DNA of 53,067 nucleotides, taken from contig DWVB01000067.1 of NCBI GenBank assembly GCA_019120455.1, positions 1 through 53,067 of the forward strand, in the 5' to 3' direction. Positions 34,385-42,700 of the stretch are shown piece after piece. Below the pieces are notes generated by a model that worked only from the letters and a program-made list of their open reading frames with translations, was not told the DNA's origin and searched no databases. The position numbers and the translations under genes were made by a program. Position 1 is the first letter of the stretch. Each line of letters opens with the position of its first letter. This stretch comes from Candidatus Avelusimicrobium excrementipullorum (GTDB lineage Bacteria > Elusimicrobiota > Elusimicrobia > Elusimicrobiales > Elusimicrobiaceae).

Positions 34385-35665
34385 ATGGGTAACTTTTTGT
34401 TGTTTATTACCAATTTGGCTTTTCCGTTCGCCGCGCTGGGGGTGCTGCTGGGCTTTGTGTTTTCTCCGCGCCGGCGCGTACTGAAAACCCTGAAACAGGA
34501 ACTTAAAGAACGCTTTGCCCTGGAAGATCCGTCCCTTATCCCGCAGGGGGCCCTGTGGGTGCACTGCGCCAGCGTGGGGGAGGTAAAATCCGTCGCCGGC
34601 CTGCTCAAGCGGCTCAAGACGTTTTACGGCAAAGAACTGCTGGTCACCACCAGTACGGCCGCCGGCAAGGCCGAAGCCGAAAAAAACCCCGATATTGCCA
34701 AAGCCCTGCTGGTGCCGCTGGATTTTTATCCCAATGCGCGCCGCTTTCTGCGCGCGGCCAAACCGTACCGCCTGTTTATTGTGGAGCGTGAAATTTGGCC
34801 CAATATGATTGCCGCCGCTGAAAATGAAGGCGTGCCCGTTATTTTGCTCAATGCGCGCATTTCCCGCAAAAGCACCAAGGCCTATGCTTATGTGCGGCCT
34901 TTGTTTAAAATGCTGTTCGGCCGCGTGGCGCTGGCCTGTATGCAGGATGCGGACGCCGCCGCGCGCTATAAGACCCTGGGCCTGCCGCGCGAGCGCATGC
35001 GCATATGCGGCAACGTGAAATATGATACGCTAAATGATACGCCCGCCAAATTAAAAGAAGCGCAGGCGCTGCTGAAACAGCTGGGCTGGGAGAAAGCCCC
35101 CGTGCTGGTGTGCGGCAGCACGCACCCGTTGGAGGAAGAACTGATTTTAAAAGCCGCGCCGAAATGGGCCGAAGAAGGCATCAAAATCATTTTTGCGCCG
35201 CGGCATTTGGAGCGGAAGGAAGAAATCAAAGCCGCGCTGTCTGTGCAGCCGCTGGCCTATGCCTTGGTAAGTGAGAAAAAACGCCCGAAAAACTGCGTGC
35301 TGCTGTGTGCGGACGTGATGGGGTTGCTGCAGTCTTTGTATGCGGTGGGGCGGCTGGCCTTTGTGGGCGGCAGCATTGCCCCGCGCGGGGCGCATAATTT
35401 GCTGGAGCCCGCCATACTGGGCAAAACGGTTTTGTTCGGCAAGAGCTTCCACCACACGCCGGACGTGGCGCATGCGCTGCTGTCTGCCGGCGGGGGGGTA
35501 TTGGTGGATGAAGAAAATTTGGAGCGGACGGTGCTGCGTTTGTTTAAAGATCCGGCCGCGCTGGAAAATATGGCCGCCAAAGCGCGGCTGACGGCTCTGA
35601 AATTTAAGGGAGCCACCCAAAAAACCATGGAAGCGGTGGAGAATTATGAGCGAAAATCAGCCTAA
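34385..35665 (+). CDS. kdtA: 3-deoxy-D-manno-octulosonic acid (Kdo) transferase
   Basis: 426 residues. The N-terminal membrane anchor (about 1-22) is followed by the KdtA/WaaA GT30 fold with HCASVGEVKSVAGL (about 61; the Glu is the catalytic base), the TTSTAAGKAEAEK segment, FIVEREIWPNM (about 130) and the C-terminal GGSIAPRGAHNLLEPA (about 330). It attaches Kdo to lipid A precursor, so the organism makes a Kdo-type LPS. The frame is open for another 123 bp upstream but that part is not family-like. Overlaps the next gene by 20 bp. Confidence 0.93.
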   Translation: MGNFLLFITNLAFPFAALGVLLGFVFSPRRRVLKTLKQELKERFALEDPSLIPQGALWVHCASVGEVKSVAGLLKRLKTFYGKELLVTTSTAAGKAEAEKNPDIAKALLVPLDFYPNARRFLRAAKPYRLFIVEREIWPNMIAAAENEGVPVILLNARISRKSTKAYAYVRPLFKMLFGRVALACMQDADAAARYKTLGLPRERMRICGNVKYDTLNDTPAKLKEAQALLKQLGWEKAPVLVCGSTHPLEEELILKAAPKWAEEGIKIIFAPRHLERKEEIKAALSVQPLAYALVSEKKRPKNCVLLCADVMGLLQSLYAVGRLAFVGGSIAPRGAHNLLEPAILGKTVLFGKSFHHTPDVAHALLSAGGGVLVDEENLERTVLRLFKDPAALENMAAKARLTALKFKGATQKTMEAVENYERKSA

Positions 35666-37178
35666 AATTCTGGTCGTTCGTCTGTCCTCGCTGGGTGATA
35701 TTGTGCTGTCGTCACCGGTGTATAAAAATCTAAAAGCCAAATGGCCCCAAAGCCACATTACCCTGCTGGTCAAACCCCAGTTTGCCCAGGTGTTAGCCGG
35801 TCACCCCGATATTGATGAAATTATGGTGGCCAAAAAGGGCCTGTGGGGCAATATCCGCCAGGTGCGCGCGGGGCATTTTACCCATTACCTGGATTTGCAT
35901 TCCAATTTAAAAAGCATTTTAATCGGCTTTTTCAGCCGTATTCCCCATAAACTGCGCTACAGCAAAAACCCCGTGGCGCGCCGTCTATACGTCAAATTTA
36001 AAAAGAACTCTCCCGTGCTGGAAAAGCACACGCTGGAGCGGTATTTGGAAACCCTGAAAGGCTGGGACGTGCCCGTGCTGTATAAAAACCCCGAGCTGGG
36101 GGACTGGGCCTACAAGCATGCCAATCTGGACGGTAAAAAAATAAACAAAATCGGCATTTTCCAAACTTCGTTTATCGGCGACAGTGTGCTGACCACCCCG
36201 CTGATACAAAAAACGGCCAAGCTGTTCCCCGACGCCAAAATCGTGGTGATTACCCGCCCGCAGACGGAAGATATTTTCCGTCCTATGCGCGAAGTGGACC
36301 AGATTATTTTAAACGACAAGCGCGGCTGGAACAAGATTTTCGGCGTGTGGAAAACCGCCAAAGCCATCAAGCAGGCCGGCATAGATATTCTGCTGGTGCC
36401 GCACCGCAGCTTCAGAAGCGCGCTGATTGCCTGGCTTTCGCGCGTGCCCATACGCATCGGCTTTACGTCCAGCGAAGGGTGGTTTCTGTATACCAAGACC
36501 ATTCCGTTTAACTGGATGATACATGACGCGGAGCGCAATTTGTCTTTGCTGCACGGCATTGTGAAGGAAAATTTTAAAGCCGAAAAACTGAATATGCGCT
36601 ATGCCCCTTCGGCCGAAGAAAATGTGGCGCGCCTGATGAAGGATTATAACCTGGAAGGCAAAACGCTGGTGGGCATTCACCCGGGTTCCGCCTGGCCGAC
36701 CAAGTGCTGGCCCTTTGAAAACTTTGCCGAACTTATCAGCCGCCTGGAAACGCAGCTGCATGTGCAGACCGTGATTGTGGGCGGCGGCAAAAAAGATGCG
36801 GACCTGGGCGAAAAACTCTGCCAAATCTCACAGGGACACTGCGCCAATCTGTGCGGCAAAACCAGCCTGGCCGATTTAATGGCGCTGATGCCGCATTTTA
36901 AACTGTTTATTACCAACGATTCCGGCCCCATGCATATTGCGACGGCGTTTAATGTGCCGACGCTGGCCATTTTCGGGCCGACCACGCGCGAGCTTGGGTT
37001 CTTCCCGTACGGGCACGGCCACCGCGTGCTGGAGGTCAAAGGCCTGCCCTGCCGGCCCTGTGCGCTGCACGGCGGCAAAAAATGCCCGTGCGGGCATTTT
37101 AAATGCATGCGTTTGATTACGGTGGACGACGTATTTAAAAACGCCAAAGAGATGCTGCAGGAAAACCATGTGATTTAA
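35646..37178 (+). CDS. GT9 heptosyltransferase-like protein with duplicated N-terminal domain
   Basis: 510 residues against about 340-350 for the family. Residues 6-160 form one GT9 N-terminal Rossmann domain (ILVVRLSSLGDIVLSSP ... TLLVKPQFAQVLAGHPDID ... HYLDLHSNLKS). From about 165 a second, complete GT9 protein follows (IGIFQTSFIGDSVLTTPLIQ ... VVITRPQTEDIF ... IGFTSSEG), with the nucleotide-sugar site VGIHPGSAWPTKCWP (about 340) and TNDSGPMHIATAFNVPTLAIFGPT (about 420). The C-terminal Cys-rich stretch (CRPCALHGGKKCPCGHFKC) is as in heptosyltransferases. Downstream of kdtA, it should act on the LPS core; donor and acceptor are not known. Confidence 0.9.
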   Translation: MSENQPKILVVRLSSLGDIVLSSPVYKNLKAKWPQSHITLLVKPQFAQVLAGHPDIDEIMVAKKGLWGNIRQVRAGHFTHYLDLHSNLKSILIGFFSRIPHKLRYSKNPVARRLYVKFKKNSPVLEKHTLERYLETLKGWDVPVLYKNPELGDWAYKHANLDGKKINKIGIFQTSFIGDSVLTTPLIQKTAKLFPDAKIVVITRPQTEDIFRPMREVDQIILNDKRGWNKIFGVWKTAKAIKQAGIDILLVPHRSFRSALIAWLSRVPIRIGFTSSEGWFLYTKTIPFNWMIHDAERNLSLLHGIVKENFKAEKLNMRYAPSAEENVARLMKDYNLEGKTLVGIHPGSAWPTKCWPFENFAELISRLETQLHVQTVIVGGGKKDADLGEKLCQISQGHCANLCGKTSLADLMALMPHFKLFITNDSGPMHIATAFNVPTLAIFGPTTRELGFFPYGHGHRVLEVKGLPCRPCALHGGKKCPCGHFKCMRLITVDDVFKNAKEMLQENHVI

Positions 37179-37195
37179 AAACTGGATTGAACAAG

Positions 37196-37227
37196 AACGG
37201 GCGGAACAATTTGGTTCCGCCCGTTTT
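37196..37227 (+). terminator. terminator of the kdtA-GT9 unit
   Basis: AACGGGCGGAAC / GTTCCGCCCGTT stem with a 6-nt loop and a T run. Confidence 0.85.
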
Positions 37228-37232
37228 ATGTT

Positions 37233-37264
37233 AAAAACCCCCGCTCTGATGAGCGGGGGTTTTT
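37233..37264. terminator. terminator of the GH57-DUF4912 unit
   Basis: AAAAACCCCCGCTC perfect 14-bp stem with a TGAT loop, just downstream of the minus-strand GH57 gene; nearly the same stem as at 9161-9192. Confidence 0.88.
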
Positions 37265-37276
37265 GCGTTAGATTTA

Positions 37277-38902
37277 TTATTTGTATTGGTTAAGCACCTG
37301 ATCTTTGGCCGCCGACGAATAGACATTGTAATCTATCTGCTGAAAAATGGAATCGCTGTTTTCCAGCCCGTAGACATAGCCTTCGTCAATGCGGTTGTGC
37401 TTAATCTGCTCATAGAGCTCGTTGAAGCGTTTGATGTGATCTTTGGTCCGCTTGGTGGAATATTCCTTGGCGGTGCCCGTCGTCATCAAGAACGCCCAGT
37501 CCGAAGACTGCATCAGCAGCAGCTCGCGCGCCAGCTGGTTGAGCGCCCGTTTGAGCAGGCCGTCGGCATTAGGGTACTGGTTGGCCATCTCGGTCATGCG
37601 CTGAGCGGCTTTAATGAGGTGGCGGTAAATCCAGTCATTGCCGGCATTAAGCCACACGTCATGATAGCCTTTGTCGCCCCAGGAGGACATGGACGGCTGC
37701 ACCGTCTGATTGACGGGATACATATCCAGGTATTCCATGGGGGTCACCAGTTTAATGTCCGTCTGGTCATAATAGATTTTCTTAAACAAAAATTCCAGGA
37801 AATCTATGCCTTCGTACCACCAGTGACCGTACAGCTCCGCGTCGTACATGGACACCACCAGCGGCTTGCGGTCCATCAGCGTGGAGAGGTATTCAATCTG
37901 TTTCTGGCGGTTGAACATAAAGTTGCCGGCGTGTACGGCGGCCACGTCGCGCGCTTCCTGCGGGTTGTAGGGAGCCTTTTCATTCAAAGGCACTTTGCCC
38001 GTGATTTTGCAGTATTTCATGCCGATGTTGCGGCGTACGCCGTCGCTGTGCAGGTAGGGCTTGATGTAGTCGTAGTCCAAATCGTAGCCCAAATCGCGGT
38101 AAAATTCACGGTAGCGGCCGTCGCCGGGATAGCCGGAGTCGGCGCTCCACACCTGCTGGGCCGATTCCATATCGCGCGCAAAGGCGGCCACGCCGGTCTG
38201 CGGGCAGTACACGGGCGCGTAAATGCCGTATTTCGGTCGCGGCGTACCGTGCAGAATGCCGTGCGATTCCAGGAAGAAAAAGCGTATGCCTTCATCGCGC
38301 AGGAATTTATCGTCGCCCGGGTTATAGGCGCATTCGCCCAGCCAAATGCCGCGCGGGCTTTTGCCAAAGCGCAGGCGGTAGTCGGCCGCCGCCACTTTGA
38401 CCTGGGCATTGACGCTTTCTTTGTGCACCATCAGCGGCAGATAGCCGTGTGTGGCGCCGCAGGTGATGATTTCCAGTTTGCCCATGTCCTGGAATTTTTT
38501 AAACCCTTCCAGAATATTGGAATGATAGACATTTTCAAACAGGTCTTTGAAGCGGCGGAATTTGTCATAGTACATATGCGCCACGGCTTCAAATTCGGTG
38601 CCTTTGGTGCGTTCAATTTCTTTGCCCGAAAGCTCCACCCGCTGGTTTAAATAATGTTTGAAACGGTCAATAAGCAGCGGGTCGCTCATCATGTTGCACA
38701 GAGGCGGCGTAACGGACATGGTCAGACGGAAGTCCACGCCTTCTGCGGTGAGTTTTTCAAAGACGTTCAGAAGCGGCAGGTAGGTTTCCACCATGGCTTC
38801 ATAAAACCAGTCCTCTTCCAGAAAGTCGGGATATTCCGGGTGTTTGATAAACGGCAGATGCGCGTGCAGTACCAGCGCGAGGTAGCCTTTTTCCTGTCCC
38901 AT
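37277..38902 (-). CDS. GH57 family 1,4-alpha-glucan branching enzyme
   Basis: 541 residues. GH57 motifs in order: HAHLPF (about 13), GATHGYLP (about 150), the nucleophile Glu in GIWLGECAY (about 186) and the acid Asp in SMYDAELYGHWWYEG (about 348), then a C-terminal DUF1957-type helical domain with SDWAFLMTTGT. This set belongs to the GH57 branching enzymes of thermophiles and many anaerobes. It introduces alpha-1,6 branches into glycogen-like polymer. It starts 3 bp after the DUF4912 gene ends and is co-transcribed with it. Confidence 0.9.
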   Translation of the reverse strand: MGQEKGYLALVLHAHLPFIKHPEYPDFLEEDWFYEAMVETYLPLLNVFEKLTAEGVDFRLTMSVTPPLCNMMSDPLLIDRFKHYLNQRVELSGKEIERTKGTEFEAVAHMYYDKFRRFKDLFENVYHSNILEGFKKFQDMGKLEIITCGATHGYLPLMVHKESVNAQVKVAAADYRLRFGKSPRGIWLGECAYNPGDDKFLRDEGIRFFFLESHGILHGTPRPKYGIYAPVYCPQTGVAAFARDMESAQQVWSADSGYPGDGRYREFYRDLGYDLDYDYIKPYLHSDGVRRNIGMKYCKITGKVPLNEKAPYNPQEARDVAAVHAGNFMFNRQKQIEYLSTLMDRKPLVVSMYDAELYGHWWYEGIDFLEFLFKKIYYDQTDIKLVTPMEYLDMYPVNQTVQPSMSSWGDKGYHDVWLNAGNDWIYRHLIKAAQRMTEMANQYPNADGLLKRALNQLARELLLMQSSDWAFLMTTGTAKEYSTKRTKDHIKRFNELYEQIKHNRIDEGYVYGLENSDSIFQQIDYNVYSSAAKDQVLNQYK

Positions 38903-38905
38903 GTG

Positions 38906-39799
38906 TTATTTCCCCTGTTCGCGCAGGGCTTTGATGTGCACCTGGCGGGTCTTGTCGCCTGTTTTGTTGCTGGCTTTAATGGGCAAATCCAATACCGCAC
39001 CGGCGGGCAGCGCCTGGCGCAGGGAAAATTTGCCGTTTTGCAATTTGATTTCTTTGCCGTTAATCGTCACAAAAGCGTTGGGCGAAGCGGAACCGTAAAC
39101 GATAATTTCACAGTCGGCCTGCAGCCAGATGTCCTCATCGCCTTGCGGCGCGGGAGCCGGCACGGTGTGCAGGGCAAAAGAAGTCCAGGACGAGCGGGCC
39201 GAAGAGGGGGCGTTGCCCGCGCCGGCCAGTTCGGTCAGCCGCCAGCGCTGGTCCACCACCTGCATCAGTTCGCTGGCGCCCATGCCGATGCGGTCGGCGC
39301 CCGAGAGCTGCAACAGTTTAATAAAGTCGCCTTCCACGCTCATCCATTTGTCGTCAATGACGTCTGACACTTTGCCCGGCGGGAGCGTAATCATATTGCT
39401 GCGGGTCAGCAAAATAAACTGGCCCTGCGGCGTGATAAAACCCAGGTCCGCCACATAGCCGCGTCCGGCCTGCGGGGCGTGTATATACCAGCTTTTGGCG
39501 TCAAAAATGACGGGCATGTCATAGTAAGCGTTGGCGTTGGTGCCGTCAAAATAGTCTTTGCCTGTGACGTCGTATAAACGAATGACCGTGCGGCTGTGGT
39601 CCAGTACGTCCGAGCCGTACTGGCCGCGCACGTAATCAAACGTTTCGTTGGTGATTTCCCAGAACAGGAACATCCAGGCCGGATCTTTGGGAAGCAAGTA
39701 GCTTTCGGTGGTGCCGTAACCGGAAGGAATATCTCCCTGATCCTGGGGCACCGGAGGCCGCGTTTGCTGAAACACGGCGGAAGATAAATTTTTCTCCAT
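38906..39799 (-). CDS. DUF4912 domain protein
   Basis: 297 residues. The central part (about 30-150: SYLLPKDPAWMFLFWEITNE, VIRLYDVT, SWYIHAPQAGRGYVADLG) matches the DUF4912 pattern, a domain of unknown function often found beside GH57 genes. A long linker is followed by a C-terminal beta domain (about 210-297) with ITVYGSASPNAFVTINGKE-type strands, probably carbohydrate- or protein-binding. ATG 39799 with GTGAGG is preferred over an upstream GTG. The context suggests an accessory part in alpha-glucan metabolism. Confidence 0.8.
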   Translation of the reverse strand: MEKNLSSAVFQQTRPPVPQDQGDIPSGYGTTESYLLPKDPAWMFLFWEITNETFDYVRGQYGSDVLDHSRTVIRLYDVTGKDYFDGTNANAYYDMPVIFDAKSWYIHAPQAGRGYVADLGFITPQGQFILLTRSNMITLPPGKVSDVIDDKWMSVEGDFIKLLQLSGADRIGMGASELMQVVDQRWRLTELAGAGNAPSSARSSWTSFALHTVPAPAPQGDEDIWLQADCEIIVYGSASPNAFVTINGKEIKLQNGKFSLRQALPAGAVLDLPIKASNKTGDKTRQVHIKALREQGK

Positions 39800-39955
39800 A
39801 TAAAACCTCACCCTTTTTTAGAACTGAAACCGACTCCATTTTATTTTAGCATTTTTATTACTAAAAACAGGGGGCTGTTTACCTGCGGGCCCCGTTACAA
39901 AAACGGAAAATTAATGTAGAATGGAAACAGCGGCCCGGTTCGGGCAGGAGGACAT

Positions 39956-40993
39956 ATGAAAGCGCTCTGTAAAACCAAACCCGCCAAAGGCGCGGAATAT
40001 ATAGACACCGACGTTCCCCAAATTAAAAAAGACGAGCTTCTCGTTAAAATTTACAAAACTTCCATTTGCGGCAGCGACATACCGGTATATAACTATACCG
40101 GCTGGGCTCCGCAGCGCATTCCTATCCCGTTTATTTTCGGCCATGAGCTTTGCGGCACCGTGGTGGAAGTGGGGGAAGAGGCCTACGGTTTTGAAAAAGG
40201 CGATTTTATTTCCATAGAGTCCCATGTTTGGTGCGGCAAATGTTATGAGTGCCGCAACAACCACCGCGACGTATGCGCGCATAACCAGACCATCGGGCTG
40301 GACCGTCAGGGCGGTTTTGCCGAATATGCGGCCATTCCCGCGCGCTGCGGCTGGAAGCATAAAGACGACAGTTTGAAAGACATCGGTTCCATTATGGAGC
40401 CTTTGGGCAATGCCGTTTACGCCACGCTGGCCAATGACATCGCGGGCAAAGTGGTGTTAGTCAACGGAATGGGCGCGCAGGGGCTGTTTGCCGCCAATGT
40501 GGCCAAAGCCTGCGGCGCGGCCAAAGTGATTGCCACGGAAATGTCGGCTTTCCGCAAAAAACTGGCCGAACGCATGGGTGCGGATGTGATTATAGACCCG
40601 TCCGAATCCGGCGCACTGGAAAAAATCATTAAAGCGTCCGGCGATGAAAAAGGCGTAGACGTGGTGATAGAAATGTCCGGCCACCCCGCCGGCATAGATT
40701 TGGCCCTGCGCGCCATTAAACCCGCGGGGCATTTTGTGGCCTTCGGCCTGCCCGGCGGCCCGATTACGCTGGACTATGCCAATTTGATTGTATTTAAAGG
40801 CGTACAGGTGCAGGGACTGACCGGCCGCAAAATTTATGAAAGCTGGTATACCATGGACGCGCTGCTGCGCAGCGGCAAAATAGACCCGCGCCCCGTCATT
40901 ACGCATGAGTTTGAAATGAAAGATTTTGAAAAAGCCTTTGCCGCCATGACCGACCCCGAACACAAATGCGGCAAAGTCATTATGGTGCCGTAA
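39956..40993 (+). CDS. tdh: L-threonine 3-dehydrogenase
   Basis: 345 residues, zinc-dependent MDR family. Catalytic zinc Cys38 in TSICGSD, GHELCG (about 62), the structural zinc Cys set CGKCYECRNNHRDVC (about 90-105), and the NAD site VLVNGMGAQGLFAANVA (about 165). YNYTGW and the ECRN segment resemble Tdh specifically. It oxidises threonine to 2-amino-3-ketobutyrate, consumed by the next gene's product. An AGGAGG site is present; TAGAAT lies at 39916-39921. Confidence 0.9.
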   Translation: MKALCKTKPAKGAEYIDTDVPQIKKDELLVKIYKTSICGSDIPVYNYTGWAPQRIPIPFIFGHELCGTVVEVGEEAYGFEKGDFISIESHVWCGKCYECRNNHRDVCAHNQTIGLDRQGGFAEYAAIPARCGWKHKDDSLKDIGSIMEPLGNAVYATLANDIAGKVVLVNGMGAQGLFAANVAKACGAAKVIATEMSAFRKKLAERMGADVIIDPSESGALEKIIKASGDEKGVDVVIEMSGHPAGIDLALRAIKPAGHFVAFGLPGGPITLDYANLIVFKGVQVQGLTGRKIYESWYTMDALLRSGKIDPRPVITHEFEMKDFEKAFAAMTDPEHKCGKVIMVP

Positions 40994-41002
40994 GGAGAGC
41001 GT

Positions 41003-42193
41003 ATGAATCATAAATTTGATTTTCTGGATGAAGAAATCAGCCAGTTAAAAGCGGAAAACCGCTTTATCACGCTGCATATTTTGCAGTCGGCCCAAAGCCC
41101 CGTGGCGGTTATTGACGGCAAAAAGGTGGTCAATTTGACTTCCAACAATTACTTAAATTTAACCACGCATCCCAAGGTCAAAGCCGCCGCGGTCAAAGCG
41201 GTGGAAGAATACGGCATCGGCACCGCCGCCGTGCGTACCATTATCGGTACGATGACCATGCATGAAGAACTGGAAAAACGCCTGGCCGCGTTTAAAGGGG
41301 CCGAAGCCGCCATTCTGACGCAGTCCGGCTTTACGGCCAACACGGCCACCTGCCAGTGCCTGATGACATCGCCCGAAGACGTGCTGATTTCCGATGAGCT
41401 TAACCACGCCAGCATTATTGACGGCGGCCGCCTGGCCAAAGCCAAGAAAAAAGTGTACCGCCACAGCGACATGGCGCATTTAAAAGAAATTTTGGAAAGC
41501 GACGACGTCAAAAACGCCCGCCGCAAACTGCTGGTGACCGACGGCGTGTTCAGCATGGACGGGGACATTTGCAATCTGCCCGACATTGTGGAACTGTGCG
41601 ACAAGCACGGTGTGATTACCATGATTGACGACGCGCACGCTTCCGGCGTGCTGGGCGAACACGGCCACGGCACCGTGGAACATTTCCATATGCAGGGGAA
41701 AGTGGATATACAAATCGGCACGCTGTCCAAGGCCTTTGCCGCCGTGGGCGGCTATGTGGCCGGCCCGCAGAAACTGCGCGACTATATGGTGTCCACCGCG
41801 CGCCCGTTCCTGTTCTCCAGCTCCCAGCCGCCTTCTGTGATTGCCACCTGCCTGGCGGGGCTGGACGTGATTGAAAACGAACCCGAACGCCTGAAAAAAC
41901 TCTGGGACAATACGCATTATTTTAAAGAGGCCCTGCAAAAGGCCGGCTTTGACACGGGCCACAGCCAAACGCCCGTCACTCCCGTGATGGTGCCCGGCAG
42001 CGCCGAGGCGCAACAATTCAGCAAACGTCTGTTTGAAGAAGGCGTGTTTGCGCTGGCCATTGTGTTTCCCACCGTGCCGCGCGGCAAAGAACGCCTGCGC
42101 ACCATCGTTACGGCGGGCCATGAACGCAAAGACCTGGAGTTTGCCGCGGAGAAATTTATCAAAGTGGGCAAGGAACTGGGAGTCATCAAATAA
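41003..42193 (+). CDS. kbl: glycine C-acetyltransferase (2-amino-3-ketobutyrate CoA ligase)
   Basis: 396 residues, PLP alpha-oxoamine synthase family. NYLNLTTHPKVKAAA at the start, TDGVFSMDGDICNLPDIV (about 175), DDAHASGVLGEHGHGT (about 213) and PLP Lys in IGTLSKAFAAVGGYVAG (about 243). Coupled with Tdh 9 bp upstream it turns threonine into glycine and acetyl-CoA. KAPA synthase (BioF) is similar, but the tdh neighbour decides for Kbl. Confidence 0.93.
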   Translation: MNHKFDFLDEEISQLKAENRFITLHILQSAQSPVAVIDGKKVVNLTSNNYLNLTTHPKVKAAAVKAVEEYGIGTAAVRTIIGTMTMHEELEKRLAAFKGAEAAILTQSGFTANTATCQCLMTSPEDVLISDELNHASIIDGGRLAKAKKKVYRHSDMAHLKEILESDDVKNARRKLLVTDGVFSMDGDICNLPDIVELCDKHGVITMIDDAHASGVLGEHGHGTVEHFHMQGKVDIQIGTLSKAFAAVGGYVAGPQKLRDYMVSTARPFLFSSSQPPSVIATCLAGLDVIENEPERLKKLWDNTHYFKEALQKAGFDTGHSQTPVTPVMVPGSAEAQQFSKRLFEEGVFALAIVFPTVPRGKERLRTIVTAGHERKDLEFAAEKFIKVGKELGVIK

Positions 42194-42215
42194 GCGCAGG
42201 GCGGCTGTTTTGTAC

Positions 42216-42250
42216 GGGCGGGACAAAGTAGGTTTGTCCCGCCCATTTTT
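42216..42250 (+). terminator. terminator of tdh-kbl
   Basis: GGGCGGGACAAA / TTTGTCCCGCCC perfect 12-bp stem with a 5-nt loop, then T-rich. Confidence 0.85.
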
Positions 42251-42287
42251 TGTATTCAGGAATTTTTGATTGGAAAATTTTAAACAT

Positions 42288-42319
42288 AAAAAGACCCCTT
42301 TAAAAACAGGGGTCTTTTT
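42288..42319 (-). terminator. terminator of the RNase P RNA gene
   Basis: AAAAAGACCCCT / AGGGGTCTTTTT perfect 12-bp stem at the 3' end of rnpB. Confidence 0.85.
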
Positions 42320-42321
42320 AT

Positions 42322-42655
42322 AGATGACGGCCCATACCCCGGATTCTGTCGGGCCTAAAGACCCGTGAGAACCATTACTCTAAGCGGCCTACTCTGCCTC
42401 TGGCGCGGGACACGCATGGGCATATTTGGCCTTGCTCCGCGCGGGGTTTGCCCTGCCGCACGCATTGCTTTGTGCGCGGTGCGCTCTTACCGCACCTTTT
42501 CACCCTTGCCCGAAGGCGGTATGTTTTCTGTGGCACTTTCCGTCCGTGCGGATTTTGGCCCGCACGGCCCTTGCTTTCGCAAGGCGCGCTTCCCTGTGGA
42601 GTCCGGAAGTTCCTCCCCCGGCAATTAAGCCGGAGGCGGCTCTCTGGACCGTCAA
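42322..42655 (-). ncRNA. rnpB: RNase P RNA (bacterial class A)
   Basis: On the minus strand, helix P1 forms from TGACGGTCC (42654-42646) and GGGCCGTCA (42333-42325). The conserved blocks GAAAAGGTGCGGTAAGAGCG, AACATACCGCC and GACAGAATCCGG follow in the right order, so this is certainly the catalytic RNA that cuts tRNA leaders. The 5' conserved block reads GAGGAACTTCCGGACTCC where GAGGAAAGTCCGGGCTCC is usual, and the 3' block reads CCGGGGTAT where CCGGCTTAT is usual; these changes pair with each other in helix P4. Ends are estimated within a few bases. It lies just downstream of the RNase HI gene. Confidence 0.95.
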
Positions 42656-42700
42656 ATTTTTATTCTGCAAAAACAGCCTGCTGCCTTTATGCGCGCACTT

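Noticed and set aside
37286-38650. 454-codon plus-strand frame antisense to the GH57 gene
   Set aside because: Codon-bias shadow of the branching enzyme; composition is unlike any protein.
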